Part shown: positions 16,611-24,232 of the stretch, piece after piece
Position numbering within the stretch: position 1 is the first letter of the stretch
Layout: every line of letters starts with the position of its first letter
Origin: Alistipes sp.
GTDB taxonomy: Bacteria > Bacillota > Clostridia > Oscillospirales > Ruminococcaceae
DNA length: 64,000 bases
Assembly (NCBI GenBank): GCA_023667265.1
Contig: JAMPAJ010000001.1
Span: 969,602-1,033,601, forward strand
Reading direction: 5' to 3'
The notes under the pieces: generated by a model
The model's database searches: none
The model's input: only the letters and a program-made list of their open reading frames with translations
What the model was told of the DNA's origin: nothing
Translations under genes and position numbers: made by a program

Positions 16611-18708
16611 TTTCAGTTTCCTCCTGTCCCTCAGTTTCGTCGTTCTGCTTGTCGGTTTCGTTAGTTATTTTTTTTACAGGCTTCTTTGCGTCCCTTGCAG
16701 CCTTTGCTTTCCGGAACCTCCTGAAGCCGAATATGCCAAGAACAGCCGCTAAAGCAGCTGCCAATATGCCGATAATTACGGCGACAAAGCTTTTTGTGAC
16801 AACAACGCTGCCGATCTGGACAGTTCCGGTAACAGTCTGGATTCCGCAGTCCGAAGCGTAGGTGTAGGCGAGAGTGCCCTCGTCGGTGTAGAGCTGGAAG
16901 TCCTCCATAACAGAATAGGGCATAACGACGGTTTCGCCAGCCATGGCATAGGATGCCGCGTTTTCTTCAATATCGGCAGCCAGCTCCTCGTCATAGAAGT
17001 AGCCGAAGGCATATGCGCCTATAGATTCCACCTTGTCATAGATGCGGAGGCTCTTCATTTCCGTGCAGCCCAGGAACGCGTTAACGCCAAGCTCTTTCAG
17101 ATCCTTCGACAGCTTTACTTCTTTCAGCGACGGGCAGCCCTCGAAAGCGTAGTGACCGATTATCTCTACAGAGGACAGGTCGACGGTCTCCAGATACGGA
17201 TTGTAGCAGAAGCCGGAAACAGCGATCTTCCTGACTGTGTCGGGAGCTGTGAACTCCTGACCCGGTTTTGCGCCGGGATAGGCAATGAGCAGGGTCTTGT
17301 CCTTGTTGTAGAGTACGCCGTCCTGGGAGCTGTAATTGCCGTCGCCCTCGGTTACAGTGATCTCCTGGAGACTCGTGCAGAACACGAAAGGCTCTTCGCC
17401 CTCGATAGTCTCCAGCGAGCCTGGAAGCTCCAGAGCCTGCAATGTGGAGGCAAAGGCTTCCTCGCCGATAGTTTTAACGGAGTCGGGGATAACTACCTTG
17501 CCTAAGCTGGAATTTGCAAAGGCATACTTATAAATAGACGTTACGGGATATCCTTCGATCTCCGAGGGAACTGTTACGAGATAGGTCGTGGCGGAGCAGT
17601 AGAGAATAGTCGCCTCGCCGTCGTCTGTAACAAAGTACTCGAAATCGCCGTAGGTCTGGGGATTCAGCTTTTCGTACTCCTCGGCAGCCGCTTCTGATTC
17701 AAATGAGAGAAAGTCGAAATCGTTGGCGTAATCGTACTCTTCATCGGTGTCGGTGCAGTAGGTCTGGGCGGCGGAGTTGGATGCGCCCACAATAAGGAAT
17801 CCGGGGATCGCGACCTCGTCCGCGTCATAGCCGAATGCGCTGTAGCCGATACTCTGGACGCTTGCCGGGATGCGGACCTTTATCATGGAATTTCCCAGAA
17901 ACGCCGCCTGTCCAACGTTTACAAGACCGTCGGGGAGGTCTATTTCCAGAAGCCTTTCGCAGTTCATAAACGCGCCCATTTCGATAGAATACAGGTCGTC
18001 GGAGAAAATAACGCTGCTGAGGCTTGTGCAGTTGGCAAATGCCATGATGCCGACAGTTGATACAGCCGTGCCGCTCATGTCGATAGATCTCAGATTCTCG
18101 TTATAGCTGAGGCTGTGGCGCAGGAGAGTGTCCGCAGTCGAGGGCAGCTTTACTTCCTCCAGCTCCGTGTTATACATAGCGGCGATGCCCAGAGTGAGAA
18201 CGCCCTCGGGAACTGTGTAGCTTTTGCCTGATTTTTTCTGGGGATAGCAGATAAGCCGGGTCATATCCTTGGAGAAGAGCACGCCGTCAACTGCCGCAAA
18301 GCCCTGAGATTCACCGTCTATAGCTATTTCTTCGAGATCTTCGCAGTACATGAACGGGTTGCTCTCGTCAATTTCCGTAAGCGTACCGGGCAGAACTATT
18401 CTCTTGCAGCCGGGCATGGAATCGAAAGCCTGACCAGAAAGAGCCGTAACAGCCGCGCCTCCAAGCTCTGCTGGGATAACTATTTCCTCCTCATCGACCG
18501 AGCAGCCGTCGATAACGGCATTGCCGTCCTCGTCCAGGTGGTAAGTAAAATCGCCCTCAGTAAGCTCCTCGACCTCCGGGGCTTCTGTGGTATCGGTAAG
18601 GACGATGTCATCGTCGGTATCGGCGAATGCAGTCATACAGCCAATTGAAGCTGATGCGCTGATAAGCAGGCAAAGTGCAAGCGCTGCTGTTTTCTTTAAA
18701 TATTTCAT
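16600..18708 (-). CDS. Large BspA-like leucine-rich-repeat surface protein
   Basis: 702 residues with a signal peptide (ALALCLLISASASIGCMTAFA). Two similar halves each begin with a GDFxYxxxxDGxAxIxxC header (near residues 54 and 360) followed by LRR_5 repeats (IGEEAFASTLQALELP, IGHYAFEGCPSLKEVKL). A C-terminal membrane helix is at about 637-660 (FVAVIIGILAAALAAVLGIF), then a basic and acidic tail. The same header begins the repeats of the downstream 447-residue protein, so all three repeat domains share ancestry. It is probably a surface-exposed adhesion or substrate-contact protein. First gene of a two-gene operon. Confidence 0.88.
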   Translation of the reverse strand: MKYLKKTAALALCLLISASASIGCMTAFADTDDDIVLTDTTEAPEVEELTEGDFTYHLDEDGNAVIDGCSVDEEEIVIPAELGGAAVTALSGQAFDSMPGCKRIVLPGTLTEIDESNPFMYCEDLEEIAIDGESQGFAAVDGVLFSKDMTRLICYPQKKSGKSYTVPEGVLTLGIAAMYNTELEEVKLPSTADTLLRHSLSYNENLRSIDMSGTAVSTVGIMAFANCTSLSSVIFSDDLYSIEMGAFMNCERLLEIDLPDGLVNVGQAAFLGNSMIKVRIPASVQSIGYSAFGYDADEVAIPGFLIVGASNSAAQTYCTDTDEEYDYANDFDFLSFESEAAAEEYEKLNPQTYGDFEYFVTDDGEATILYCSATTYLVTVPSEIEGYPVTSIYKYAFANSSLGKVVIPDSVKTIGEEAFASTLQALELPGSLETIEGEEPFVFCTSLQEITVTEGDGNYSSQDGVLYNKDKTLLIAYPGAKPGQEFTAPDTVRKIAVSGFCYNPYLETVDLSSVEIIGHYAFEGCPSLKEVKLSKDLKELGVNAFLGCTEMKSLRIYDKVESIGAYAFGYFYDEELAADIEENAASYAMAGETVVMPYSVMEDFQLYTDEGTLAYTYASDCGIQTVTGTVQIGSVVVTKSFVAVIIGILAAALAAVLGIFGFRRFRKAKAARDAKKPVKKITNETDKQNDETEGQEETENED

Positions 18709-18763
18709 GGTTTCTTCCTCTCAAATTATTTATATCTCAATTATAGCATAGCTCTGTCGGATT

Positions 18764-19033
18764 TCACACAGATTTCGGCAAATTTTCATCATTGCCATGA
18801 TATTCCTCGTCAAAAGGCGGCCGCACAAAGGGAACGAGCTCTTCGCTGCACGCGCCGTATCGGACATAATTTTCACGGGCTTCATTAAGGCACATTTTGT
18901 TTGCGCCTCCGGCATAATCCGGGGCGTTTTCCTGGACTCTGTCGCGCTCCCAGAAGCATATCGGGCATACTTCGTATTCGTCGTCGGAATCCAATTCAAA
19001 AGAACCACAGCATGGACATTGAAATTTCTCCAT
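18764..19033 (-). CDS. CPCC-family cysteine-rich protein
   Basis: 89 residues. It begins FQCPCCGSFELDSDDEYEVCPIC, with two CxxC pairs suggestive of a zinc-binding knuckle, then a conserved WERD and LNEARENYVRYGACSEE segment. These fit the Cys_rich_CPCC family of small bacterial proteins with unknown function, often found singly. AAAGG precedes the ATG. It lies between the LRR operon and the ABC exporter on the same strand, with a possible TATAAT just upstream. Confidence 0.85.
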   Translation of the reverse strand: MEKFQCPCCGSFELDSDDEYEVCPICFWERDRVQENAPDYAGGANKMCLNEARENYVRYGACSEELVPFVRPPFDEEYHGNDENLPKSV

Positions 19034-19108
19034 TATATTAACCTTTCTATATTATAAATTTCGTTCGCGGTCGTGTGATTTGCCAAATGATAGAAATTTT
19101 TCACTATT

Positions 19109-19249
19109 CCTATCGCTCGCGGAATAAACACGGTCAGCATAAAAAATCAGCGAGGCACTCGCGGTCACGTGAATTGCCAGCGGGGGCTCCCCGCCGTGAA
19201 TCGCCAGCGGGGGCTCCCCGCCGTGAATTGCCAGCGGGGGCTCCCCGCC
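19109..19249 (-). repeat. M7 module with a 27-bp unit repeated three times
   Basis: GCTCGCGGAATA near 19109 and GCGAGGCACTCGC near 19150 are followed by three 27-bp units starting at 19169, 19196 and 19223, each holding a GCGGGGGCTCCCCGC hairpin after GTGAAYTGCCA. Elsewhere (9623-9716, 15100-15182, 27488-27566, 56622-56680) the module has only one such hairpin. It lies 3' of the ABC exporter operon. Confidence 0.85.
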
Positions 19250-19261
19250 AAAGGTGCACCG

Positions 19262-20026
19262 CTAACTTTTCTTTTTGGCTTTGGATTGCTCTTTGGTTTT
19301 TAAGAACTCCTCATACTTATCGCAGATCTCAGCCGTTTCGCCGAAATCTATCTGCTTGCCCTTTTCTATCCACAGGACCTTTGTCGCCATGCGCCGTATC
19401 TGGGCGAGGGAGTGGGAGACCAGCAGAGTTGTCGTGCCGGACTTGATTATCTCAAGCATTTTTGCTTCGCTCTTCTTCCGGAATGCGCCGTCGCCTACTG
19501 ACAAGACCTCGTCCAGAATAAGAATTTCCGGCTTGACCAGACAGGCAATGGAGAAAGCGAGCCTTGACTTCATGCCGGAGGAGAGGTGGGAAAACTTTCT
19601 GTCCTGGAAGTCCTCAAGCTCCGCAAATTCTATGATCTTGCCGTAGGTCTCGTTCATGAAAGCCCTTGTGTAGCCCAGCATCGCGCCCCGGAGAAAGGTG
19701 TTCTCCCGTACGGTGAGGTCGTTGTCGAAGCCTGTACCCAGCTCCAGAAGAGAGGCTATGCTTCCCCGGACAGCCATAGTTCCGTGAGTCGGGCGCATAA
19801 TGCCGGAGATGACCTTGCAGAGGGTGGATTTTCCTGCGCCGTTAGTGCCGATGATGCCAAGAAGCTCGCCCTCCTGGATCGAAAAGGTGATATTATTCAG
19901 CGCCTGGAACTCTTTCGGAGCGTAAGTGCCCTTGATCTTGCCGATGATGATGTCTTTCAGTCCCATATTAGTGAAATCGCCGACTATATATGAAACTGAT
20001 ACGCCGTTTAATTCGATTTTCTTCAT
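19262..20026 (-). CDS. Polysaccharide ABC exporter, ATP-binding subunit (Wzt/TagH type)
   Basis: 254 residues. Walker A is GIIGTNGAGKSTLCKV near 57-72, the signature is LSSGMKSRLAFS near 148, and Walker B is ILILDEVLSVGD near 172. The insertion LLELGTGFDNDLTVRENTFL is typical of the O-antigen and teichoic acid export subfamily. The C-terminal carbohydrate-binding domain found in some Wzt proteins is absent. It powers export of an undecaprenyl-linked glycan with the permease encoded 12 bases upstream. The glycan may come from the cluster at 36801-43842, which lacks its own exporter; that link is inference. Confidence 0.92.
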   Translation of the reverse strand: MKKIELNGVSVSYIVGDFTNMGLKDIIIGKIKGTYAPKEFQALNNITFSIQEGELLGIIGTNGAGKSTLCKVISGIMRPTHGTMAVRGSIASLLELGTGFDNDLTVRENTFLRGAMLGYTRAFMNETYGKIIEFAELEDFQDRKFSHLSSGMKSRLAFSIACLVKPEILILDEVLSVGDGAFRKKSEAKMLEIIKSGTTTLLVSHSLAQIRRMATKVLWIEKGKQIDFGETAEICDKYEEFLKTKEQSKAKKKS

Positions 20027-20038
20027 AGTCTGTCCGCC

Positions 20039-20806
20039 TTAAATATAGTACATGAATTTGTAATTATTTTTCTTATAGATAAGCATACCGATGCCCAGCG
20101 CTGCAAATGCGTAGCCGATGCAGAGGATATGGGTCGCAATTCCCGGGATATAGCCGTCTATGACGATGTGGCGGAAGTAGGTGATATAGACATAGACCGG
20201 GTTAAGATAAAAGACCTTCTGGATAGTCTCCGGGTAGGAGCTGACGGTATAGAATATAGCCGACAGGTACATGAGAAGCTGGGTGAAGATTTCGTAGAGG
20301 TACTGGATATCCTTGAAGATAACGAAGAGGGCGGAGAGGATGAACCCTACGCCGATGTTGAATATCATAAGGCACAGCGCCGGAATGACCAGCATGAAGA
20401 ACCGCGGATGGAATGGAATGCCGTCGATCGCCACGAAAATGAAGTATATCACCAGAGTAAGCCCGAAATTTATGAACGAGGAGACCTCCTTCGACAGCAG
20501 GAACAGGTATTTCGGGACGTTTATTTTCTTTATGATATTGGCGTTGGAGATGAGGGAGTGCATACCGCCGTTGGTGGATTCCTTGTAGAAGCTGAAAATC
20601 AGGTTTCCGGAGAAAAGGTAAATGATGTAGTGCTCGGTGTTTCTGCCGAAAAACTGGGTGAAAACCACAGCCATAACTATGAGCTGGAGCAGGGGAGAGA
20701 GCAGACTCCAGAACATACCCAGGACAGTCCGCTTATATTTTTTCTTGAAGTCGCGCTTTACCAGCTCCGAGAAGAGAAACTCGTATTTTTTTATCAGTTG
20801 GAACAT
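20039..20806 (-). CDS. Polysaccharide ABC exporter, permease subunit (Wzm/TagG type)
   Basis: 255 residues with the ABC-2 fold: the amphipathic start LVKRDFKKKYKRTVLGMFWS and six hydrophobic helices (LLQLIVMAVVFTQFF, FINFGLTLVIYFIFVAI and others). It forms the membrane channel for glycan export with the ATPase downstream. AGGAG is 8 bases before the ATG. Its promoter carries the CGCGTGGG upstream block. Confidence 0.92.
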   Translation of the reverse strand: MFQLIKKYEFLFSELVKRDFKKKYKRTVLGMFWSLLSPLLQLIVMAVVFTQFFGRNTEHYIIYLFSGNLIFSFYKESTNGGMHSLISNANIIKKINVPKYLFLLSKEVSSFINFGLTLVIYFIFVAIDGIPFHPRFFMLVIPALCLMIFNIGVGFILSALFVIFKDIQYLYEIFTQLLMYLSAIFYTVSSYPETIQKVFYLNPVYVYITYFRHIVIDGYIPGIATHILCIGYAFAALGIGMLIYKKNNYKFMYYI

Positions 20807-20840
20807 AAATACTCCTAATCAGATTTTTATATCAATCTTT

Positions 20841-20883
20841 ATTATAGCATATATATTGCAAAATTGCAACCCACGCGGAAAAA
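20841..20883 (-). promoter_or_regulatory. Promoter of the ABC exporter with CGCGTGGG block
   Basis: Minus strand: TTTTTCCGCGTGGG abuts the -35 box TTGCAA (20869-20864), then 17 bases, then TATAAT (20846-20841). The same block is found at 22035-22077, 27381-27423 and 60862-60903. Confidence 0.85.
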
Positions 20884-20900
20884 TTTCCAGCAATAACAAG

Positions 20901-20928
20901 AAAAGGGACTATCTACAGTCCCTTTTTT
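20901..20928 (-). terminator. Terminator of the VanY-type gene
   Basis: AAAGGGAC/GTCCCTTT stem with an 8-base loop between A-rich and T-rich flanks, 20 bases beyond the stop at 20950; symmetric enough to work in both directions. Confidence 0.75.
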
Positions 20929-20949
20929 ACATTCACACGGCTTGTCCGC

Positions 20950-21957
20950 TTATTTATACACCGTCACAATAAATCCGTCAACATTATTTCCTGAAATATC
21001 GTACTCATAACCCGAGGGCACAGGAACGTTTGTGGTCTCCGCGCCGTCGTCGGAGGGATAGAAATAAACCTCGTAAGCCGCGCCCTGGTCGTCGGTTATC
21101 TCCAGATGCTCGCTGTCATAGGAATGATCGGTGCGGAGAAGGTCGATGTATTCTTCAAGGCAGAGATCGTTCTTTGTCATATATGTGGCGTGAGGAATAC
21201 CGACATAGCGGAAATGCCAGGGCTCTTCCCGGTACTCCGTAATGCTCTCCTTTTCCTCGGTATAACGGACGATAAAGCCGTATTTATAGCTGTTCTGATT
21301 TATCCAGGCAAAGTCTCCGGTGCCCTGATAGTCATAGCTGACTGTTTCGCTGAAGTCAAAAGCAAGACCTGTTTCGTGCTCGCTGAAGCCGGGCTTCGCA
21401 GCTATAGGAGCTTCGCCGTCGTTTTCGGTCGCAGCCATAAACTGCTCGTAAAGCTGCTCCTGGAAATCCGTAGTGCGGTACGAGCCGTAAATAATAAGGG
21501 TGTTGTTGTAGTAGATATCATAGAAGTCCTGTATCATCTCCGCCATAGGTTCATAGACGCTGCTGAGAATGGAGTATGTGTAGTCCACAGCCGTGAAGAT
21601 ATCGGAACGTCCGGTATCGTCGTTGCGCGTCATTATGCTCACCAGATCCTCTTCGCCGGAGGTGTAGTACTGGTAGTCGTTGTTGACCAGGATAAGGTCG
21701 CCGTAGAATTTATTTTTAGTGGGCACTGGTGAGGAGACGAAAATTATTTTGTCCGGATCAACGGCGTCGGAAGGGTCGGGGATAGTGATGTCCTCAACAA
21801 GTGTCTGTTTAACTTCAAGCTTCGGGACCTTCTGTGCGTTGTCATAGCAGCTTTTACCCAGATATGCGGCTGTACCGATAAAAACGGCGCATACCACAAG
21901 CTCGACCATGGTTTTGGTTCTGCGTATGCTTTTGTCCTGATTTATATTTTTCGGCAT
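20950..21957 (-). CDS. VanY-type D-alanyl-D-alanine carboxypeptidase (M15B)
   Basis: 335 residues from the ATG at 21957; a TTG 15 bases upstream would overlap the GGAG ribosome site and is less likely. One membrane anchor is at about 19-38 (VELVVCAVFIGTAAYLG). The peptidase domain holds SYRTTDFQEQLYEQ near 160, the zinc motif SEHETGLAFDF near 192-202 and EEPWHFRYVG near 245, matching the M15B His-Asp-Glu-His set. It trims the terminal D-Ala of cell-wall peptides outside the membrane. Its promoter carries the CGCGTGGG block. No vanRS or vanHAX genes are nearby, so a housekeeping wall role is more likely than glycopeptide resistance. Confidence 0.88.
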   Translation of the reverse strand: MPKNINQDKSIRRTKTMVELVVCAVFIGTAAYLGKSCYDNAQKVPKLEVKQTLVEDITIPDPSDAVDPDKIIFVSSPVPTKNKFYGDLILVNNDYQYYTSGEEDLVSIMTRNDDTGRSDIFTAVDYTYSILSSVYEPMAEMIQDFYDIYYNNTLIIYGSYRTTDFQEQLYEQFMAATENDGEAPIAAKPGFSEHETGLAFDFSETVSYDYQGTGDFAWINQNSYKYGFIVRYTEEKESITEYREEPWHFRYVGIPHATYMTKNDLCLEEYIDLLRTDHSYDSEHLEITDDQGAAYEVYFYPSDDGAETTNVPVPSGYEYDISGNNVDGFIVTVYK

Positions 21958-22034
21958 TTTTGTCAGCTCCAATTTAAATTATATTTTCTACAAGGTTTTC
22001 AATGCGCTTTATTTATATCTCTGCGCATATCTTT

Positions 22035-22077
22035 ATTATAACATAAAAACTGCGAAATTGCAACCCACGCGGAAAAA
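22035..22077 (-). promoter_or_regulatory. Promoter of the VanY-type gene with CGCGTGGG block
   Basis: Minus strand: TTTTTTCCGCGTGGG, then TTGCAA (22063-22058), 17 bases, TATAAT (22040-22035). Confidence 0.85.
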
Positions 22078-22123
22078 ATTCACGGAAATCTATTTTAAAA
22101 TGTATTCGGTTGAATCCTTTATA

Positions 22124-22153
22124 TGTAGGGACACGGCACGCCGTGTCCCTACA
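22124..22153. repeat. Perfect 30-bp palindrome
   Basis: TGTAGGGACACGGC and its exact complement are separated by 2 bases. The same end sequence opens and closes the looser inverted repeat at 56711-56786. It lies between the vanY promoter and the rpsT terminator. Confidence 0.85.
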
Positions 22154-22155
22154 AT

Positions 22156-22191
22156 AAAACTCCCAAGGCTCGCAAGATGCCTCGGGAGTAT
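22156..22191 (-). terminator. Terminator of rpsT
   Basis: On the minus strand ACTCCCGAGGC pairs with GCCTTGGGAGT around a 9-base loop, followed by TTTATT. Confidence 0.75.
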
Positions 22192-22209
22192 TTTCAGCTA
22201 TATTGGCGC

Positions 22210-22470
22210 TTATTCAGCAGCATTAAGCTTCTTAGCAAGCTGAGCCTTCTTTCTTGCAGCCTTGTTCTTATGCATAAGACCCTTAGCGCAAGCCTGGTCA
22301 ACTCTCTTTATAGCAGCTCTTACTACCTCAACCTTATCAGCAGCACCTGTAGTGCAAGCAGCGTCAGCCTTCTTCAGACAAGTCTTGAGATTGGACTTTC
22401 TTGCCTTATTAGCAGCAGCCTTTGTAGCATTAACCTTAACTCTCTTCTTTGCGGATTTAATGTTTGGCAT
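22210..22470 (-). CDS. rpsT: 30S ribosomal protein S20
   Basis: 86 residues, rich in Lys, Ala and Arg. It begins MPNIKSAKKRVKVN and contains NKARKSNLKTCLKKAD, the family signature. It binds 16S rRNA early in 30S assembly. AGGAGGTGTAAC precedes the ATG. Divergent from gpr, a frequent pairing in spore-forming Firmicutes. The 110-nt leader begins with a GGCAGTTG/CAACTGCC hairpin (22549-22571), a possible site for autoregulation. Confidence 0.96.
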   Translation of the reverse strand: MPNIKSAKKRVKVNATKAAANKARKSNLKTCLKKADAACTTGAADKVEVVRAAIKRVDQACAKGLMHKNKAARKKAQLAKKLNAAE

Positions 22471-22587
22471 TTTGTTACACCTCCTGATTTTATATTCCGC
22501 GTATTATTCGCAGAATTTTTCATATGATAAACACGTGTTATACGTGCCGGCAGTTGCAACGCACAACTGCCCACTGAGACAATAATA

Positions 22588-22616
22588 ATTATACCATTTT
22601 TCACTAAAAAAAACAA
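22588..22616 (-). promoter_or_regulatory. Promoter of rpsT
   Basis: TTGTTT (22616-22611), 17 bases, TATAAT (22593-22588) on the minus strand. Confidence 0.8.
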
Positions 22617-22624
22617 GTGGCAAA

Positions 22625-23506
22625 ATGCACAAACAGAAAGGAGATTTTGGACTAATTACTATGAATTTCAGAACAGACCTCGCCCTTGAGGCGGTTGACA
22701 CGAGCAGTCTGCCGGAGGGTGTGCGCATGGAGAAGAGGGGCAGCGCATTTGAGATAACCGAGATCATCATAAGCAACGACAACCACCGTGAGACTCTGGG
22801 AAAGGGTAAAGGGCGGTACATTACCCTTGAATGCGGCGAGATAAGTCAGTTTTCGGAGAATTATGAGAAAATGGCAGCGGAGCTTTCGCAGGAGCTGAGC
22901 AGACTCGTTCCCGAGGGCGACGTTCTCGTCGTAGGGCTTGGAAACCGTGATATTACGCCTGATGCCGTGGGAGTGCTTACAGCTGAAAAAGTTCTGGCGA
23001 CAAGACATCTCCGGAGCGAGCTTCGGGAGGAGGACAGCTTTCTCACGTCTCTTCGCCCGGTAAGCTGTCTTGCAGGCGGTGTTATGGGGCAGACCGGAAT
23101 CGAGACGGCGGAGCTGATCTCCGCGATATGCCGTGAGATAAAGCCAAAAGCCGTAATTGCCGCAGATGCCCTTGCCTGCTCTGATATAAGCCGTCTCGGC
23201 AGGACTATCCAGATAAGCGACAGCGGTATCTCTCCTGGCAGCGGAGTTTCTAACGCACGCCGTGAGCTGTCGGAAAACACACTCGGCGTTCCTGTTATAG
23301 CGATCGGCGTGCCGACTGTTGTGGATATGCACACTATAGTCCGCAGCCTTACCGGTAATGAAATTGACGACGAAATGCCCAATATGATGGTGACGCCAAG
23401 GGACATCGACCGACTCACGGAGCGCGGCGCGCAGCTTATAGCCTATGGCATTGATCTTGCATTGCAGCCAGGATTGAGCTTTGATGAGGTGAAAGGGCTG
23501 TTTTAG
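22625..23506 (+). CDS. gpr: Germination protease GPR
   Basis: 293 residues from the ATG at 22625; the ATG at 22661 (MNFRTDLALEA) is an alternative, but AAAGGAG lies 17 bases before it. GPR is the A25-family aspartic protease that degrades small acid-soluble spore proteins during germination. Signatures seen: FRTDLALEA at the site of self-processing, YITLECG, LVVGLGNRDITPDAVGVL, LAGGVMGQTGIE and VIAADALACSDISRLGRTIQ, SGISPGSGVSN. Length is close to clostridial GPR. Its presence indicates that the genome encodes at least part of a spore programme. Confidence 0.93.
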   Translation: MHKQKGDFGLITMNFRTDLALEAVDTSSLPEGVRMEKRGSAFEITEIIISNDNHRETLGKGKGRYITLECGEISQFSENYEKMAAELSQELSRLVPEGDVLVVGLGNRDITPDAVGVLTAEKVLATRHLRSELREEDSFLTSLRPVSCLAGGVMGQTGIETAELISAICREIKPKAVIAADALACSDISRLGRTIQISDSGISPGSGVSNARRELSENTLGVPVIAIGVPTVVDMHTIVRSLTGNEIDDEMPNMMVTPRDIDRLTERGAQLIAYGIDLALQPGLSFDEVKGLF

Positions 23507-23542
23507 GCGAATAGTCTCCGCCGGCGATGCTCTTCGGGCATT

Positions 23543-23570
23543 AAAAAAAGGACTTTTAAAGTCCTTTTTT
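23543..23570. terminator. Bidirectional terminator between gpr and mscL
   Basis: AAAAAAAGGACTT pairs with AAGTCCTTTTTT around a short loop; it serves both converging genes. Confidence 0.82.
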
Positions 23571-23595
23571 CGTTAAGTAGTTTAGAATAAAGTTC

Positions 23596-24000
23596 TTACT
23601 TATCTTCATCAGCCTGAGCCTGTGCTTTAAGCAGATCTCTGATCTCCGTCAGCAGAGCCTCTTCCTTAGAAGGCTCGGGAGGTGCAGCGGGGGTCTCCTT
23701 CTTGAACTTATCCGTGATAGTCCTTACAGCCTTGACCATAATGAATACTACAGCCGCCATGATGACAAAGTTGAGCACGTCGTTAATAAACGCACCGTAT
23801 CTCAGCTCAGCCTTCCAGAGCTTAAGAGAAAGTCCGTTAAAGCCGCCGTAGTTGAAGAAGCCGAGAATAGGAGAAACGATATTGTCCAGAAGCGATGTTA
23901 CAAGACCTGAGAAGGCTCCGCCAATGATAACACCGATCGCAAGGTCAATAATGTTTCCTCTGAGGATAAATGCCTTGAACTCTTCAAGAATTTTCTTCAT
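23596..24000 (-). CDS. mscL: Large-conductance mechanosensitive channel MscL
   Basis: 134 residues from the ATG at 24000, 8 bases behind AAGGAG; an upstream in-frame extension runs into a mobile-element-like hairpin and is rejected. Family features: FKAFILRGNIIDLAIGVIIGGAF (first membrane helix and pore), a periplasmic-side loop of normal size, the second helix FVIMAAVVFIMVKAV, and a charged C-terminal helix bundle (EEALLTEIRDLLKAQ). It opens under membrane tension and protects from osmotic downshock. Confidence 0.95.
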   Translation of the reverse strand: MKKILEEFKAFILRGNIIDLAIGVIIGGAFSGLVTSLLDNIVSPILGFFNYGGFNGLSLKLWKAELRYGAFINDVLNFVIMAAVVFIMVKAVRTITDKFKKETPAAPPEPSKEEALLTEIRDLLKAQAQADEDK

Positions 24001-24027
24001 GATTTTTTCATCTCCTTGATTTTTTAT

Positions 24028-24199
24028 GGCAACACCGCACGAAGATTGTGCGGCAGATGCGCAGTCAGATTTTTCGTCAAATTGTACAGAAATGACGCAG
24101 GCAGGCTGTCGCCTGTCAAGGAATTTCTGTGCAAGATGACGGAAAATATGCAAGCAGATGTCGTACAAAGTCGTCAGACGCGCTTTGTGCGGTGTTGCC
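24028..24199. mobile_element. MITE-like long-hairpin element, 172 bp
   Basis: Terminal inverted repeats GGCAACACCGCAC / GTGCGGTGTTGCC. The interior halves also pair imperfectly (for example TCGTCAAATTGTACAGAAAT against its right-hand partner), so the whole element folds into one long hairpin. Both ends are flanked by TTAT (24024-24027 and 24200-24203), a candidate 4-bp target duplication in AT-rich DNA. It encodes nothing. A fragment like its end (TTTGTGCGGTGTT) lies near 26007. Assignment as a non-autonomous transposable element is inference. Confidence 0.65.
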
Positions 24200-24232
24200 T
24201 TATATATAACAATTGCAGTGCAATTTGTTAAC

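Noticed and set aside
19169-19249. CRISPR-like array
   Set aside because: Three directly abutting 27-bp copies without spacers and no cas genes; it is a tandem duplication of the M7 hairpin.
20950-21957. Vancomycin-resistance locus
   Set aside because: A VanY-type carboxypeptidase occurs alone; no vanH, vanA/B ligase, vanX or two-component system is nearby, and the Ddl at 5352 is of the D-Ala-D-Ala type.
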